From Alcaligenes faecalis (lineage in GTDB: Bacteria; Pseudomonadota; Gammaproteobacteria; Burkholderiales; Burkholderiaceae_B): a DNA stretch of 64,000 nucleotides. How positions within the stretch are numbered: the first letter of the stretch is position 1; the number at the start of each line of letters is the position of its first letter. Both the position numbers and the translations under genes were made by a program. The notes under the pieces are model-generated. The model searched no databases and was not told the DNA's origin. It worked only from the letters and a program-made list of their open reading frames with translations. This document shows, one piece after another, positions 27,254 to 37,459 of the stretch. The stretch lies in assembly GCF_041521385.1 (NCBI RefSeq), contig NZ_CP168006.1:1888858-1952857 (forward strand), given 5' to 3'.

Positions 27254-28359
27254 TGCGCCCTGACACCCACCACTACCGCGAGCTGTTCCTGAACGATGTG
27301 CCCTTGATGGACGCTCGCGCTCCCATCGAGTTCAACAAAGGTGCCTTTCCCGGCGCGTTGAACCTGCCGCTGATGAACGATGAAGAACGGCATCAAGTGG
27401 GTATCTGCTACAAGCAACACGGCCAGGAAGCGGCTATTGCACTGGGCAACAAGCTGGTCAGCGGTCAGATCAAGAGAGAACGCCTGCAGGCCTGGGCGCA
27501 ATTTACGCAAGCCCATCCCGACGGCTATTTGTATTGCTTCCGAGGTGGTCTACGCAGCCAGATCGCACAAACCTGGCTACGCGAAGAAGCAGGCATTCGA
27601 TACCCCCGTGTAGTAGGTGGCTACAAGGCCATGAGGGGCTTTTTGCTGAACAATCTGGAACAAACCATCAGTAGTGCCCGCTTTCAGATTCTGGGGGGCA
27701 TGACAGGTACCGGCAAAACTGATGTGCTGCAGCAACTTGATCACAGCCTGGATCTGGAGGGCTATGCCCACCATCGCGGTTCCAGCTTTGGCAAACATGC
27801 CACTGGCCAACCCAGCCAGATCGACTTTGAACACCGCCTGTCCATTGCCATGCTCAAGAAAACCGCACAAGGGCATCAAGGCTTTGTGCTGGAAGACGAA
27901 AGCCAGACCATCGGCCGTTGCAGCCTGCCACTGAGCCTGTATCGTGGCATGCAGCAGTGGCCCCTTATCTGGCTGGAAGACAGTCTGGAAAACCGCATTA
28001 CGCGCATTGTGCGCGACTACGTCCAGAATCTGCACGCAGAATTTACACAACAGTACGGCCCGCAAACCGGCTTTACGCTGTTTGCCGAGCAACTGCGACA
28101 AAGCCTGGCCCGCATCACCAAACGGCTGGGTCATCAACGCTATCAGCAACTATCAGCCATCATGGACGCCGCCCTGCAGGAACAAGAGCGCAGTGGCGCA
28201 CTGGACGGCCACCGCGACTGGATTGGGGGCTTGCTGAGGCAATACTACGACCCCATGTACAGCTATCAGCGCGAGCAGAAAGCCGATCGGGTCATTTTTC
28301 AGGGTGATGCCGACACTGTCCTGAATTATTTGCGTCGCCACGACCCAATCACACCTTAG
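27253..28359 (+). CDS. selU: tRNA 2-selenouridine synthase
   Basis: A 368-residue enzyme (also called MnmH or YbbB) that replaces sulfur by selenium at the wobble 2-thiouridine of certain tRNAs, through a geranylated intermediate. A rhodanese domain of about residues 10-135 holds the active cysteine in YCFRGGLRS. A P-loop domain follows with GGMTGTGKTDV. The start is fused to the selD stop (TGATG), so both selenophosphate supply and this use are co-translated. E. coli SelU has 364 residues. Selenium in this organism therefore serves both selenoprotein and selenouridine tRNA. Confidence 0.95.
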   Translation: MRPDTHHYRELFLNDVPLMDARAPIEFNKGAFPGALNLPLMNDEERHQVGICYKQHGQEAAIALGNKLVSGQIKRERLQAWAQFTQAHPDGYLYCFRGGLRSQIAQTWLREEAGIRYPRVVGGYKAMRGFLLNNLEQTISSARFQILGGMTGTGKTDVLQQLDHSLDLEGYAHHRGSSFGKHATGQPSQIDFEHRLSIAMLKKTAQGHQGFVLEDESQTIGRCSLPLSLYRGMQQWPLIWLEDSLENRITRIVRDYVQNLHAEFTQQYGPQTGFTLFAEQLRQSLARITKRLGHQRYQQLSAIMDAALQEQERSGALDGHRDWIGGLLRQYYDPMYSYQREQKADRVIFQGDADTVLNYLRRHDPITP

Positions 28360-28518
28360 GCCCAGCCCACAAGGCCTGCCATCATTTATCGCAAATCAGC
28401 GACAGACTGACACTGACCCGCGCCCACTCTTGTCAGAATCTGTCCTTGCTCTGACACAAAGAGCAAACAAAGGGTAACCCCTACCATCTCGCAAGAATCT
28501 TGTTGCAGGTGGTAAGAA

Positions 28519-30774
28519 ATGACGTCCCTCACTCGCGTTGCCCGGTATGTTCAATTCCGTATTATCTGGCTCCTGCTTTTTGTACTGGCAGCCTGTCTGA
28601 GCAGTCCCCCGGCACACTCCAGTTCGCGCATTGCCCATTTCTTGCCGGACATTGCCCTCAACAAGATCTTTCCCACCGCCACCCACACCAGCGAGCCCGC
28701 AGGCACGCTGCCTGTTGCTAAAGTCTTTAAGGATCAGGAGCAGCTAGGGTATGTGTATGTGACGACCGACATCGTCAACACCCGTGGTTACTCCAGTTTC
28801 CCCATCGACACTCTGGTTGCCATGAGCATGGATGGCAGCATCGTCGCCGCCAGGCTGCTGGAACACCATGAACCCATCGTGTTGATCGGTATTCCGGAGT
28901 CGCGCGTCGAAGCCTTTATTCAAGGCTATATCGGCCAGAACTACATCAAGAACCGTCCCAAACCCGGCGCACCGCCACCCGTCGATATCATCAGCGGTGC
29001 CACCGTGACCTTGATGGTCGTGGGCGACAGCATCATGCGCTCTTCCCAGTTGGTGGCCCGGCAAGAGGGCATAGGCCAGCCTGCCGCCCCCGCCACGGCA
29101 CCAGCCGCCGTCAAACGCAGCATCGATACCAGCAATCACACTATCTCCAACTGGGACGAGCTGCTCCAAAGCGGGGCCATCCAACGCCTGCATGTCAGCG
29201 TGGCCGACATCAACCAGGCCTTTATTGATAATGGCCGCACAGAGGCCGCCGCCCATCCGCAGGAAGGCAATCCGCAAGACACCTTTATTGATCTGTACGC
29301 CGCACTGGTCAGCGTACCTAGTATCGGGCAAAGTCTTTTGGGCGAGGCCGACTACAACTACCTGCAGCAAGAGTTAAAACCCGGCCAGCAAGCCATGCTG
29401 GTGTTAGGCAATGGGCTGTATTCCTTCAAGGGATCGGGCTATGTGCGCGGCGGAATTTTCGACCGGATCGAAGTCATCCAGGACCTGGACAGCTTTCACT
29501 TCACCGACCTGGATCACCAACGTCTACCCGGCGTGAAAGCCGCAGGCGCGCCGGACTTCAAAGAAGCCGCCCTGTTCAAGATCCCGGCTACCGCCACCTT
29601 TGACCCCGTTCTGCCCTGGCGGCTGCAACTGCTGGTGCAGCGCGTCCTGAGCGTCAAAGACAAAGCCTTTGTCACGCTAAGCCTGAATTACCAGCTTCCT
29701 GACTCCTATTTGACGGCGCCCCCTCCCGCTGCAACGGCCCCCGAAGCCGCAGAGCACGATGACCTGGAAACCGCCAGCCAACCCTTGTACAAGCAAATCT
29801 GGGCCGGCAAGAAAATACAGATTGCCGTACTGCTGCTGTCCTTGCTGACCTTGGGGGGTGTCTTTTTCTTCCAGGACACGCTGACCAAGCACGAGGTCTT
29901 TTACCAACGCTTTCGCATCGGTTTTCTGCTCTTTTCCCTGATCTGGATTGGCTGGTACGCCTCGGCCCAGCTCTCGGTGGTGAATGTGCTGACCTTCTCG
30001 CACGCCTTGCGCACCGATTTCCGCTGGGAATACTTCCTGATGGATCCACTGGTCTTCATCCTATGGATTGCCACCGCCATCTCTCTGATTTTCTGGAACC
30101 GGGGCGCCTTCTGTGGCTGGCTCTGTCCTTTCGGAGCACTGCAAGAGCTGGCCAACAAGCTGGCCCGCTTCCTGCGCATTCCCCAGATCAAGGTGGCTTA
30201 CAACGCCCATAAACGCTTGGTTTCCATCAAGTACGTGATCTTCATTGTGCTGTTTGGCTTTGCCCTGTACGACATGGCCGTGGCCGAAAAGATGGCCGAA
30301 GTCGAACCCTTCAAGACCGCCATCATCCTGAAATTCATCCGCGACTGGCCCTTCACGATCTTTGCCGTCCTGCTGCTGATTGCCAGCCTGTTCATCGAAC
30401 GCTTTTACTGCCGCTACCTCTGTGCGCTAGGTGCTGCCTTAGCCATCCCCGCCCGCTTGCGCATTTTTGACTGGCTGCGGCGCTACCCCATGTGTGGCAA
30501 CCCCTGCCAGCGTTGTGCGACCGACTGCCCCGTACAAGCCATCGAGCCCGAAGGCCCGATTAATCCCAATGAGTGCATCCAATGTCTGAACTGCCAGATG
30601 CTGTATCACCACGAGAAAAAATGCCCGCACCTGATTCAAAAGATCGCCAAACGCAAGCGAGATAAACCGGCTCCCATCGCCGTTGCCAGCTCGCTGCAAG
30701 ACGATGCTGCTGCCCGCCCTACCGTGCGTCCACGTAGCGTAGACAGCACTGATTCCACCCCCGCCACGCCGTGA
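28519..30774 (+). CDS. nosR: NosR, flavoprotein/ferredoxin electron donor for N2O reductase
   Basis: A 751-residue membrane protein required for NosZ expression and electron supply. An N-terminal export segment is followed by a periplasmic FMN-binding domain with the flavin threonine motif SGATVT (about residue 155). Then come about five to six membrane helices carrying [12 protein letters not shown] and a second CRYLCALGA, and two cytoplasmic 4Fe-4S sets ([13 protein letters not shown] and CIQCLNCQ). Length fits NosR of Pseudomonas and Bordetella relatives. It opens the nosRZDFYLX cluster. No clear Fnr/Dnr box was seen in the 159 bp upstream. Confidence 0.95.
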   Translation: MTSLTRVARYVQFRIIWLLLFVLAACLSSPPAHSSSRIAHFLPDIALNKIFPTATHTSEPAGTLPVAKVFKDQEQLGYVYVTTDIVNTRGYSSFPIDTLVAMSMDGSIVAARLLEHHEPIVLIGIPESRVEAFIQGYIGQNYIKNRPKPGAPPPVDIISGATVTLMVVGDSIMRSSQLVARQEGIGQPAAPATAPAAVKRSIDTSNHTISNWDELLQSGAIQRLHVSVADINQAFIDNGRTEAAAHPQEGNPQDTFIDLYAALVSVPSIGQSLLGEADYNYLQQELKPGQQAMLVLGNGLYSFKGSGYVRGGIFDRIEVIQDLDSFHFTDLDHQRLPGVKAAGAPDFKEAALFKIPATATFDPVLPWRLQLLVQRVLSVKDKAFVTLSLNYQLPDSYLTAPPPAATAPEAAEHDDLETASQPLYKQIWAGKKIQIAVLLLSLLTLGGVFFFQDTLTKHEVFYQRFRIGFLLFSLIWIGWYASAQLSVVNVLTFSHALRTDFRWEYFLMDPLVFILWIATAISLIFWNRGAFCGWLCPFGALQELANKLARFLRIPQIKVAYNAHKRLVSIKYVIFIVLFGFALYDMAVAEKMAEVEPFKTAIILKFIRDWPFTIFAVLLLIASLFIERFYCRYLCALGAALAIPARLRIFDWLRRYPMCGNPCQRCATDCPVQAIEPEGPINPNECIQCLNCQMLYHHEKKCPHLIQKIAKRKRDKPAPIAVASSLQDDAAARPTVRPRSVDSTDSTPATP

Positions 30775-30836
30775 GACGCCTGGGCGCGTCCCAGCGCCAA
30801 GTCGGTCACGTCATTACACACAAGGAAAATCACACC

Positions 30837-32741
30837 ATGTCCGAGAACAAGCAGGATAAACAAGGTTTGAGCCGCCGCGCCTTTCTGGGCACCGCCGCCT
30901 TATCCGGCGCTGCGGTGGTCAGCGCCACCCACATTGGCAATGCCTTGGCCGACACTAAAAAGGCACCAAACGGGCAAAATGCCCATATCGAGCCGGGCGA
31001 ACTGGACCAGTACTACGCCTTTAACTCCGGCGGTCAGTCTGGCGAAATCCGCATCATGGGGCTCCCCTCCATGCGCGAGCTGATGCGCATCCCGATCTTC
31101 AATATCTGCAGTGCCACCGGCTGGGGGATCACCAACGAAAGTCGCCAGATCATGCGCGCCAACCTGACGCCTGAAACCCTGGCTTTTGCCGATACCTTGG
31201 GCGGCATCCTGCCTAACGGCGACGCTCACCACCCCCATATGTCCTTTACCGACGGGACCTACGACGGGCGCTTCATCTTCATCAATGACAAGGCCAATAA
31301 CCGCGTGGCTCGGGTGCGCTGCGATGTCATGAAGTGCGACAAAATTATCGAGATTCCCAATGCCGACGGTGTACACGGCCTGCGCCCCCAACGCTACCCC
31401 CGCACCGGCTATGTGTTCTGCAATGGCGAGCACATTGTCCCCCTGCCCAATAACGGCACCATCTTTGGTAACCCCAAAGAAAACTATTTTTCGGTGTTTA
31501 CCGCCATTGATGGCGACACCATGGAAATCGCCTGGCAGGTGATCGTAGACGGCAACCTGGACAACTGCGACGCCGACTATCAAGGCAAATACGCCTTCTC
31601 CACCTGCTACAACTCCGAAAAGGGAGTGGATGTCGGCGAGATGAGTGCCAACGAGCAGGACTGGGCTGTGGTGTTCAACCTCAAGGCCATTGAAGACGGT
31701 GTCAAAAAAGGTGACTTCAAAGAGATACAGGGCGTCAAAGTGCTGGATGGCCGCAAAGGCTCGCGCTACACCCGCTATATTCCCGTGCCCAACTCCCCGC
31801 ACGGTTGCAATGCCAGCCCCGACGGCATCCACGTGGTCTTTAACGGCAAACTCTCGCCCACCGTCACCATGATTGATGTGCGCCGCCTGGATGACCTGTT
31901 TGCCGACAAGATCAAAGCACGCGACTGCGTCGTGGCCGAACCTCAACTGGGCCTGGGCCCACTGCACACGGCCTATGATGGCCGTGGCAATGCCTACACC
32001 ACCCTGTTTATCGACAGCCAGATCGTGAAGTGGAATATCGCCAAGGCGATTGAAGCCTACCAGGGCAAGGACGTCGATCCCATCATCCAGAAACTGGACG
32101 TTCATTACCAGCCCGGTCACAACCACACCACCATGGGCGAGACCAAAGAGGCCGATGGCAAGTGGCTGGTGTCACTGAACAAGTTTTCCAAAGACCGCTT
32201 CCTGAACGTAGGCCCGCTCAAACCAGAAAACGATCAACTGATCGATATTTCAGGCGACGAGATGAAGCTGGTTCACGACGGCCCAAGCTTTGCCGAACCA
32301 CACGACATGCTGCTGGTTGCCGCCGAGAAGGTACGACCCAAGCGCGTCTGGACCCGCGACGACCCCTGGTGGGATGGTGCACGGAAAATGGCCGAAAAAG
32401 ATGGGGTCACCCTGGAAGGTGCCTCCAAAGTCATCCGTGATGGCAACAAGGTACGGGTCTACATGACCGCCGTGGCACCCGTGTTCTCCGTGCCCAGCTT
32501 TGAGGTCAATCAAGGCGATGAAGTCACCGTTGTCGTCACCAATATGGAGATGATCGAAGACTTGACCCACGGCTTCACGTTGTCCGGCTATGGCGTGGCC
32601 ATGGAAATTGGACCGCAGCAAACCAGCTCGGTCACCTTCACGGCCTCCCGCCCCGGTGTGCATTGGTACTACTGCCAGTGGTTCTGCCACGCCTTGCACA
32701 TGGAAATGTCCGGTCAGATGAATGTGAAACCCAAAGCCTGA
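30837..32741 (+). CDS. nosZ: Nitrous oxide reductase NosZ, clade I
   Basis: A 634-residue periplasmic copper enzyme reducing N2O to N2. A twin-arginine signal ([14 protein letters not shown], ending near GNALA) marks the clade I, Tat-exported type. The seven-bladed propeller carries CuZ histidines, including [11 protein letters not shown]. The C-terminal cupredoxin holds the CuA ligands in [14 protein letters not shown]. The start ATG 30837 follows AAGGAAAAT; frame extension to 30771 was rejected. It is placed between nosR and nosD as in typical betaproteobacterial clusters. All visible ligand motifs are intact, so activity is expected. Confidence 0.97.
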   Translation: MSENKQDKQGLSRRAFLGTAALSGAAVVSATHIGNALADTKKAPNGQNAHIEPGELDQYYAFNSGGQSGEIRIMGLPSMRELMRIPIFNICSATGWGITNESRQIMRANLTPETLAFADTLGGILPNGDAHHPHMSFTDGTYDGRFIFINDKANNRVARVRCDVMKCDKIIEIPNADGVHGLRPQRYPRTGYVFCNGEHIVPLPNNGTIFGNPKENYFSVFTAIDGDTMEIAWQVIVDGNLDNCDADYQGKYAFSTCYNSEKGVDVGEMSANEQDWAVVFNLKAIEDGVKKGDFKEIQGVKVLDGRKGSRYTRYIPVPNSPHGCNASPDGIHVVFNGKLSPTVTMIDVRRLDDLFADKIKARDCVVAEPQLGLGPLHTAYDGRGNAYTTLFIDSQIVKWNIAKAIEAYQGKDVDPIIQKLDVHYQPGHNHTTMGETKEADGKWLVSLNKFSKDRFLNVGPLKPENDQLIDISGDEMKLVHDGPSFAEPHDMLLVAAEKVRPKRVWTRDDPWWDGARKMAEKDGVTLEGASKVIRDGNKVRVYMTAVAPVFSVPSFEVNQGDEVTVVVTNMEMIEDLTHGFTLSGYGVAMEIGPQQTSSVTFTASRPGVHWYYCQWFCHALHMEMSGQMNVKPKA

Positions 32742-32748
32742 CGGTGAC

Positions 32749-34089
32749 ATGAAGCCTTTCCGCCTGTTCCCCGCCCGTGCACGGTGCCTGCGCCCCAGCT
32801 TGGCGCTGAGGCTGGCCATCAAGCCGCTGACGGCCCTGGCCCTGGCGGCCAGTAGCCTAATGGCTCAAGCGGCCACCATTGAGGTGCCTGCCGATACCGC
32901 GCTGCAAGCCGCTATCGATGCCGCCCAAGCCGGCGACATCCTGATGCTGGCCCCCGGCACGTATCAGGGCAATATCATCGTGAACAAACCTTTGACGCTT
33001 CAAGGCCCCAGCAACCGGCAAGCTGTGTTGATGGGCGAACGTGAAGGTCGCACGGTGTGGGTTCAGGCGGAAGATGTGCAGATACGTCAGATAACCGTGC
33101 GTCACTCCGGCTTGAGCCTGCCCGACATGGATGCGGGCATCTTCCTGGACAAACCCGCCCATAATGCCCTGATCGAACACAACGACATCCTCGACAACCT
33201 GGTGGGGGTGTATGTTTGGGGGCCCCATAACGCGCTGGTGCAACACAACACCATCGTGGGCAATAAAGAGTTGCGTTTGAACGAGCGCGGCAATGGCGTC
33301 ACGGTATGGAACTCCCCCGGCTCACGCATCCTGAACAACGATATTTCCTGGGGTCGCGACGGAATTTTTTCCAATGCCAGCCGCGACAACGTCTTTAGCC
33401 ATAACCGCTTTACCCAACTGCGCTATGCGGTGCACTACATGTACACCAATAACAGTGAAGTCAGCAGCAATGTCTCCATCGGCAATGACATTGCGTATGC
33501 CCTGATGTTCTCGCAGTTCCTGACGGTCCGTGAAAACATCAGTATCAACAGCACGCATCAAGGTTTGATGCTTAATGCGGCTCAGCAATCAAGCATTACT
33601 GACAACATTGTGGACGGTGCCGAAAAAGGCGTTTTTCTCTACAACGCCAACTTCAACAAGATCTCCGGCAACCTGATTCAGAACACCCAGATCGGGGTGC
33701 ACTACACCGCCGGTTCCGAGGGCAATGAGATCACGGAAAACGCCTTCATCCAGAACCAGAATCAGGTGAAGTATGTGGGCACCCGCTACCTGGAGTGGTC
33801 CAGCAAGGACCGGGGCAATTACTGGAGCGATCACAGCGCCTTTGACCTGAACGGTGACGGCATTGGTGACACCGCTTATCGCCCCAATGGCCTTGTTGAA
33901 CAACTGGTCTGGCGAGCTCCTTCGGCACGCGTGCTTTTGAACAGCCCTGCTGTTTCCATTGTGCGCTGGGCGCAAACTCAATTTCCCGCCATTTTGCCTG
34001 GCGGCATCATCGATAGCGCACCGCTGATGCGTGCGCCCGACAATCCCGTCTGGGAGCGCTACAAGGCCAATCATGATTTCATCCAATAA
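32749..34089 (+). CDS. nosD: NosD, periplasmic right-handed beta-helix protein for CuZ assembly
   Basis: A 446-residue protein with a signal peptide (LTALALAASSLMAQA). It has parallel beta-helix repeats of the CASH/NosD kind, rich in HN and N-x-I-x-x-N text such as NALIEHNDILDNLVGVYVWG. NosD works with the NosFY ABC transporter to supply sulfur for the tetranuclear CuZ site of NosZ. It begins 7 bp after nosZ and overlaps nosF by 17 bp, indicating coupling. The sequence is full length for the family. Confidence 0.94.
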   Translation: MKPFRLFPARARCLRPSLALRLAIKPLTALALAASSLMAQAATIEVPADTALQAAIDAAQAGDILMLAPGTYQGNIIVNKPLTLQGPSNRQAVLMGEREGRTVWVQAEDVQIRQITVRHSGLSLPDMDAGIFLDKPAHNALIEHNDILDNLVGVYVWGPHNALVQHNTIVGNKELRLNERGNGVTVWNSPGSRILNNDISWGRDGIFSNASRDNVFSHNRFTQLRYAVHYMYTNNSEVSSNVSIGNDIAYALMFSQFLTVRENISINSTHQGLMLNAAQQSSITDNIVDGAEKGVFLYNANFNKISGNLIQNTQIGVHYTAGSEGNEITENAFIQNQNQVKYVGTRYLEWSSKDRGNYWSDHSAFDLNGDGIGDTAYRPNGLVEQLVWRAPSARVLLNSPAVSIVRWAQTQFPAILPGGIIDSAPLMRAPDNPVWERYKANHDFIQ

Positions 34090-34984
34090 CGGTCCCGCCC
34101 CTGTCTCACTGGCCAATGTCAGCAAGCTGTATGGTCAGCAGCGCGCCGCCAACGCAGTGAACTTCGAGCTTTATCCCGGCCAATGCACGGTGCTGGCTGG
34201 CCACAATGGTGCAGGCAAAAGTACCGTCATCAAGCTGATTCTGGGCCTGATCCGTGCTGATGAAGGCAAGGTCACCTTGCTGGATCATGACGCTGGTTCG
34301 TCCCAAGCGGCCCGGCTGCGAACCCATATCGGCTACTTGCCTGAAACCGTCGCCCTGCACCCTGCCTTGACCGGCACCGAAACACTGGCGTTTTACGCCC
34401 GCCTGAAAGGGCTGCCGACCCGTGACAACCAGGCTTTACTGGCACGTGTCGGCATTGCCCAAGCGGCTCACAAACGCGTAGGCACGTACTCCAAAGGCAT
34501 GCGCCAACGGCTGGCACTGGCCCAAACCTTGCTGGGCAAACCCCGCGTGCTTTTGCTGGACGAACCTACAACGGGCCTGGACCCAGCCTCCCGCCTGCTG
34601 TTCTACGAGATCGTGCAAGAACTACGCGATGCCGGGGCCACCATCCTGCTCAGCACCCACGCGCTGGCCGAAATGGAGCGTCTGGCAGACCGCATCATCG
34701 TGATGCAACAGGGGCGCAAGATTGCCGATGGCACCTTGTCCGAACTGCGCCAACACGCGGGCTTGCCGGTACGTATTCGCCTGACCGTGGAGCAAATTTC
34801 CGACTCTGTGCCACAACACTGGAATGTCATCGGTGCCAATCGTCTGGAGCGTCATTGCACCGAAGCCGAAAAAATCCAGATTCTGCGCGAAGCGCATGCC
34901 ATTGCAGGATTGACCGACCTGGAACTGGAATCCCCCGGTCTGGACGAGTTGTATGCGCACTTTTTGAAGCGCGAGGATTACTAA
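34073..34984 (+). CDS. nosF: NosF, ABC transporter ATPase for NosZ maturation
   Basis: A 303-residue ATPase partnering NosY. Walker A is GHNGAGKST, the signature YSKGMRQRLALAQ, Walker B VLLLDEPTTGLD and the H-loop STHALAEME. The C-terminal 90 residues are the accessory region seen in NosF and other ABC-2-type ATPases. The start ATG 34073 lies inside nosD; an upstream ATG at 34031 is in frame but deeper in nosD. NosDFY together energise sulfur-compound transfer for CuZ assembly. Confidence 0.94.
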   Translation: MISSNNGPAPVSLANVSKLYGQQRAANAVNFELYPGQCTVLAGHNGAGKSTVIKLILGLIRADEGKVTLLDHDAGSSQAARLRTHIGYLPETVALHPALTGTETLAFYARLKGLPTRDNQALLARVGIAQAAHKRVGTYSKGMRQRLALAQTLLGKPRVLLLDEPTTGLDPASRLLFYEIVQELRDAGATILLSTHALAEMERLADRIIVMQQGRKIADGTLSELRQHAGLPVRIRLTVEQISDSVPQHWNVIGANRLERHCTEAEKIQILREAHAIAGLTDLELESPGLDELYAHFLKREDY

Positions 34985-34987
34985 GCC

Positions 34988-35818
34988 ATGAACCCTGTCC
35001 TGATCATCATCCAAAAGGAAGTGCGCGACGGATTGCGCAATCGTTGGGTACTGGCCGTCACCCTCTTGCTGGCGGCACTGGCTTTGTCTCTGGGGTTTCT
35101 GGGCAGCGCCCCCACCGGCAGCGTCAAGGTAGATCCGTTGACAGTCACGGTTGTCAGCCTGTCCAGCCTATCTATTTTCCTGATCCCGCTGATTGCCATG
35201 CTGCTGTCCTACGACGCCATTGTGGGCGAGATCGAGCGCGGCACCATGTCCTTGCTGCTTAGCTATCCCGTCCATCGCTGGCAGGTTCTGGTCGGTAAAT
35301 TCCTGGGCCATGCCCTGATCCTGAGCCTGTCTACGGTGGTGGGCTACGGCTTGGCAGGCGTCACCTTGCAAGTAGCACATGGCGGCCTGGACTTCAGCGT
35401 CTGGACACCCTTTCTGGCCATGATGGGCGCCAGCATTCTGCTCGGTGCCAGCTTCTTGTCCTTGGGCTATTTCATCAGCACCCTGGTCAGAGAACGGGCA
35501 ACGGCGGCAGGTCTGGCCATCGGTATCTGGCTGTTCTTCGTGGTGATTTATGACATGGCTCTGCTAGGTATTCTGGTTGCCGACCAAGGCGCCATGATCA
35601 CCGCTTCCTGGCTGAACATCATCCTGCTGTTCAACCCCACCGACGTGTACCGCCTGCTGAATCTGACCGGCTATGAGAATGTCGCCATGTTTGCCGGCAT
35701 GGCCGGTTTAAGCGAACAGGCTCGCCTGCCCGCCAGCGTCTTGATGAGCGTTCTACTGCTGTGGATCGCCGTGCCTTTTGGTCTGGCAAGCCTGGTATTC
35801 AACAAAAAAACACTATGA
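34988..35818 (+). CDS. nosY: NosY, ABC-2-type permease for NosZ maturation
   Basis: A 276-residue membrane protein with six helices and the ABC-2 pattern (IIIQKEVRDGLRNRWVLAVT at the N-terminus, DAIVGEIERGTMSLLLSYPV in the coupling region). It forms the membrane part of the NosDFY complex. It starts 3 bp after nosF and its end overlaps nosL in an ATGA-type junction, keeping the operon continuous. No unusual features are seen. Confidence 0.93.
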   Translation: MNPVLIIIQKEVRDGLRNRWVLAVTLLLAALALSLGFLGSAPTGSVKVDPLTVTVVSLSSLSIFLIPLIAMLLSYDAIVGEIERGTMSLLLSYPVHRWQVLVGKFLGHALILSLSTVVGYGLAGVTLQVAHGGLDFSVWTPFLAMMGASILLGASFLSLGYFISTLVRERATAAGLAIGIWLFFVVIYDMALLGILVADQGAMITASWLNIILLFNPTDVYRLLNLTGYENVAMFAGMAGLSEQARLPASVLMSVLLLWIAVPFGLASLVFNKKTL

Positions 35819-36330
35819 AAAAACTACGCACTTTTCTGTTGCTGTGCCTGGGCCTGATACTGGCTGCCTGCGGTCAGCCCGAACCCATACAAGCCCCACC
35901 GCCGCCCGTCGTCCAGATTCCCCAAACCGCCGTGGGCCACTACTGCGGCATGTACCTGTTCGAGCATCAAGGCCCCAAAGGGCAGATTCTTCTGCGCGAA
36001 CGCGAAGCGCCACTCTGGTTCACCACCATACGCGAGGTCTTTGCCTACACCATGCTGCCTGAAGAGTCCAAAGCCATCGCCGCCACCTATGTGCAAGACA
36101 TGGCCCAGCGCGATCAGGACGGCCAGTTCCCTGAACAAGCCTGGATACCGGCACAAGAGGCCTGGTATCTGATCTACAGCCGCTATACCGGCGGCATGGG
36201 CACCATTGATGCCCTGCCCTTTAGCCAGGAGCAGGCCGCCAAGGACTTCCAGCAACAGCATGGCGGCCAAGTGGTTCGCTTTGCCGACATGCCGGAGAAC
36301 TACATCTTCGGTGCAGTCGCGCTGCCTTGA
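35815..36330 (+). CDS. nosL: NosL, copper-binding lipoprotein
   Basis: A 171-residue lipoprotein with signal and lipobox LILAACG; lipidation is expected on Cys 19 or so. It carries the copper-binding HYCGMYL motif of NosL, with the family run YIFGAVALP at the end. NosL delivers Cu(I) to apo-NosZ. ATG 35815 overlaps the nosY stop; the 35761 frame start lies within nosY and was rejected. It precedes nosX by 32 bp. Confidence 0.93.
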   Translation: MKKLRTFLLLCLGLILAACGQPEPIQAPPPPVVQIPQTAVGHYCGMYLFEHQGPKGQILLREREAPLWFTTIREVFAYTMLPEESKAIAATYVQDMAQRDQDGQFPEQAWIPAQEAWYLIYSRYTGGMGTIDALPFSQEQAAKDFQQQHGGQVVRFADMPENYIFGAVALP

Positions 36331-36362
36331 AACGCTCCTCTTCCTGATCCCAGGTATTTGCC

Positions 36363-37415
36363 ATGACTTCTACTCCTGTTTCCCGTCGTCGTTTTATCGG
36401 TATCGTGGCCGCAACCAGCGCACTGACTTGCGTGCCGTGGGCCGCCAAAGCAATGCAAGCGGCCACTACCCCGCTCAGCTCCTGGCAAGGCGTGGCTTTG
36501 GGTGCGGACGCACAACTGCATATCCATCATCCCGACCCGGTTTTTGCACAGACCTTGATCGATCAGGCCCTGTCCGAGGTGCGACGGCTGGAGCGAATTT
36601 TCAGCCTGTATCAGGAAGACAGCGCCTTGCGACGTCTGAACCGCGACGGCTATCTGAAGCAAGCCCCCGGTGATCTGACGCGCTTGCTGCTGGAGTCACA
36701 GCGCCTGAGTGAATTAACGAACGGGGCCTTTGATCCCACCGTGCAGGTGCTTTGGGAACTGTATAGTCAGGCCGCTCAACACAGTATTCAAACCTCCATT
36801 CCCAATGCCGCCGAGATCAAGCAGACGCTGCAACAAGTGGGCTACCAAGCCATCCACATTCAGGATGACACTGTCCAGCTACAGCACCCTGGCATGGCCC
36901 TGACCCTGAACGGGATAGCCCAAGGCTACATTACTGATCGCATCACCGAGCAGTTGAAACAGGCAGGCCTGGAACACGCCCTGGTTGATATGGGCGAGAT
37001 ACGTGGCCTGGGTATGGCTCCGAGTAATCGTCCCTGGCGCGTCGGTCTGGCAGGCGATCAAGCAGAGCCTGCCAGCTTGTTGAGTCTGGATGTACACAAT
37101 CAGGCAGTCAGCACCTCATCGGGGTCAGGCACGTCGCTTAGCCGCGATGGATCGGTTACCCATCTGTTCAACCCCGCCAATGGTCAGGCCCGACCTTTGT
37201 ATCGCAGTGTCTCTGTCGTGGCTGGGAATGCCACGATTGCCGACGCCCTGTCCACGGCCTTCTCATGGATGTCGCCCTCAGCCATTGCGCGGGTTCTGGC
37301 AAACGACCCCAGTGTGCGGGCCTGGGTGCTACCCGACGATGGGGATCAGCTTGTCGCCATGCACTCGTCAACACCAAGACAAACCCGCTTACCAGCAGAC
37401 GCGCAAGCCCGATAA
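36363..37415 (+). CDS. nosX: NosX, ApbE-type FMN transferase for NosR
   Basis: A 350-residue exported flavin transferase that attaches FMN to the threonine of NosR. It has a twin-arginine signal (VSRRRFIGIVAATS), which fits export through Tat. ApbE-family blocks include RRLERIFSLYQEDSALRRLN, NGIAQGYITD, DMGEIRGLG and HLFNPANGQ. The usual ApbE acidic ligand motif near the C-terminus (NATIADALSTA) is present. It closes the nos cluster, and pgi follows after 44 bp. The gene order nosRZDFYLX is complete, with no truncated member. Confidence 0.93.
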   Translation: MTSTPVSRRRFIGIVAATSALTCVPWAAKAMQAATTPLSSWQGVALGADAQLHIHHPDPVFAQTLIDQALSEVRRLERIFSLYQEDSALRRLNRDGYLKQAPGDLTRLLLESQRLSELTNGAFDPTVQVLWELYSQAAQHSIQTSIPNAAEIKQTLQQVGYQAIHIQDDTVQLQHPGMALTLNGIAQGYITDRITEQLKQAGLEHALVDMGEIRGLGMAPSNRPWRVGLAGDQAEPASLLSLDVHNQAVSTSSGSGTSLSRDGSVTHLFNPANGQARPLYRSVSVVAGNATIADALSTAFSWMSPSAIARVLANDPSVRAWVLPDDGDQLVAMHSSTPRQTRLPADAQAR

Positions 37416-37459
37416 AGCCTCGTACAATGGCGGTTTCGTCTACTGCAGGCTAAATCTCC

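Noticed and set aside
28401..28480. TGTCA...TGACA dyad before nosR as an Fnr-type site
   Set aside because: The halves are about 16 bp apart and in the wrong arrangement for a Crp/Fnr dimer site.
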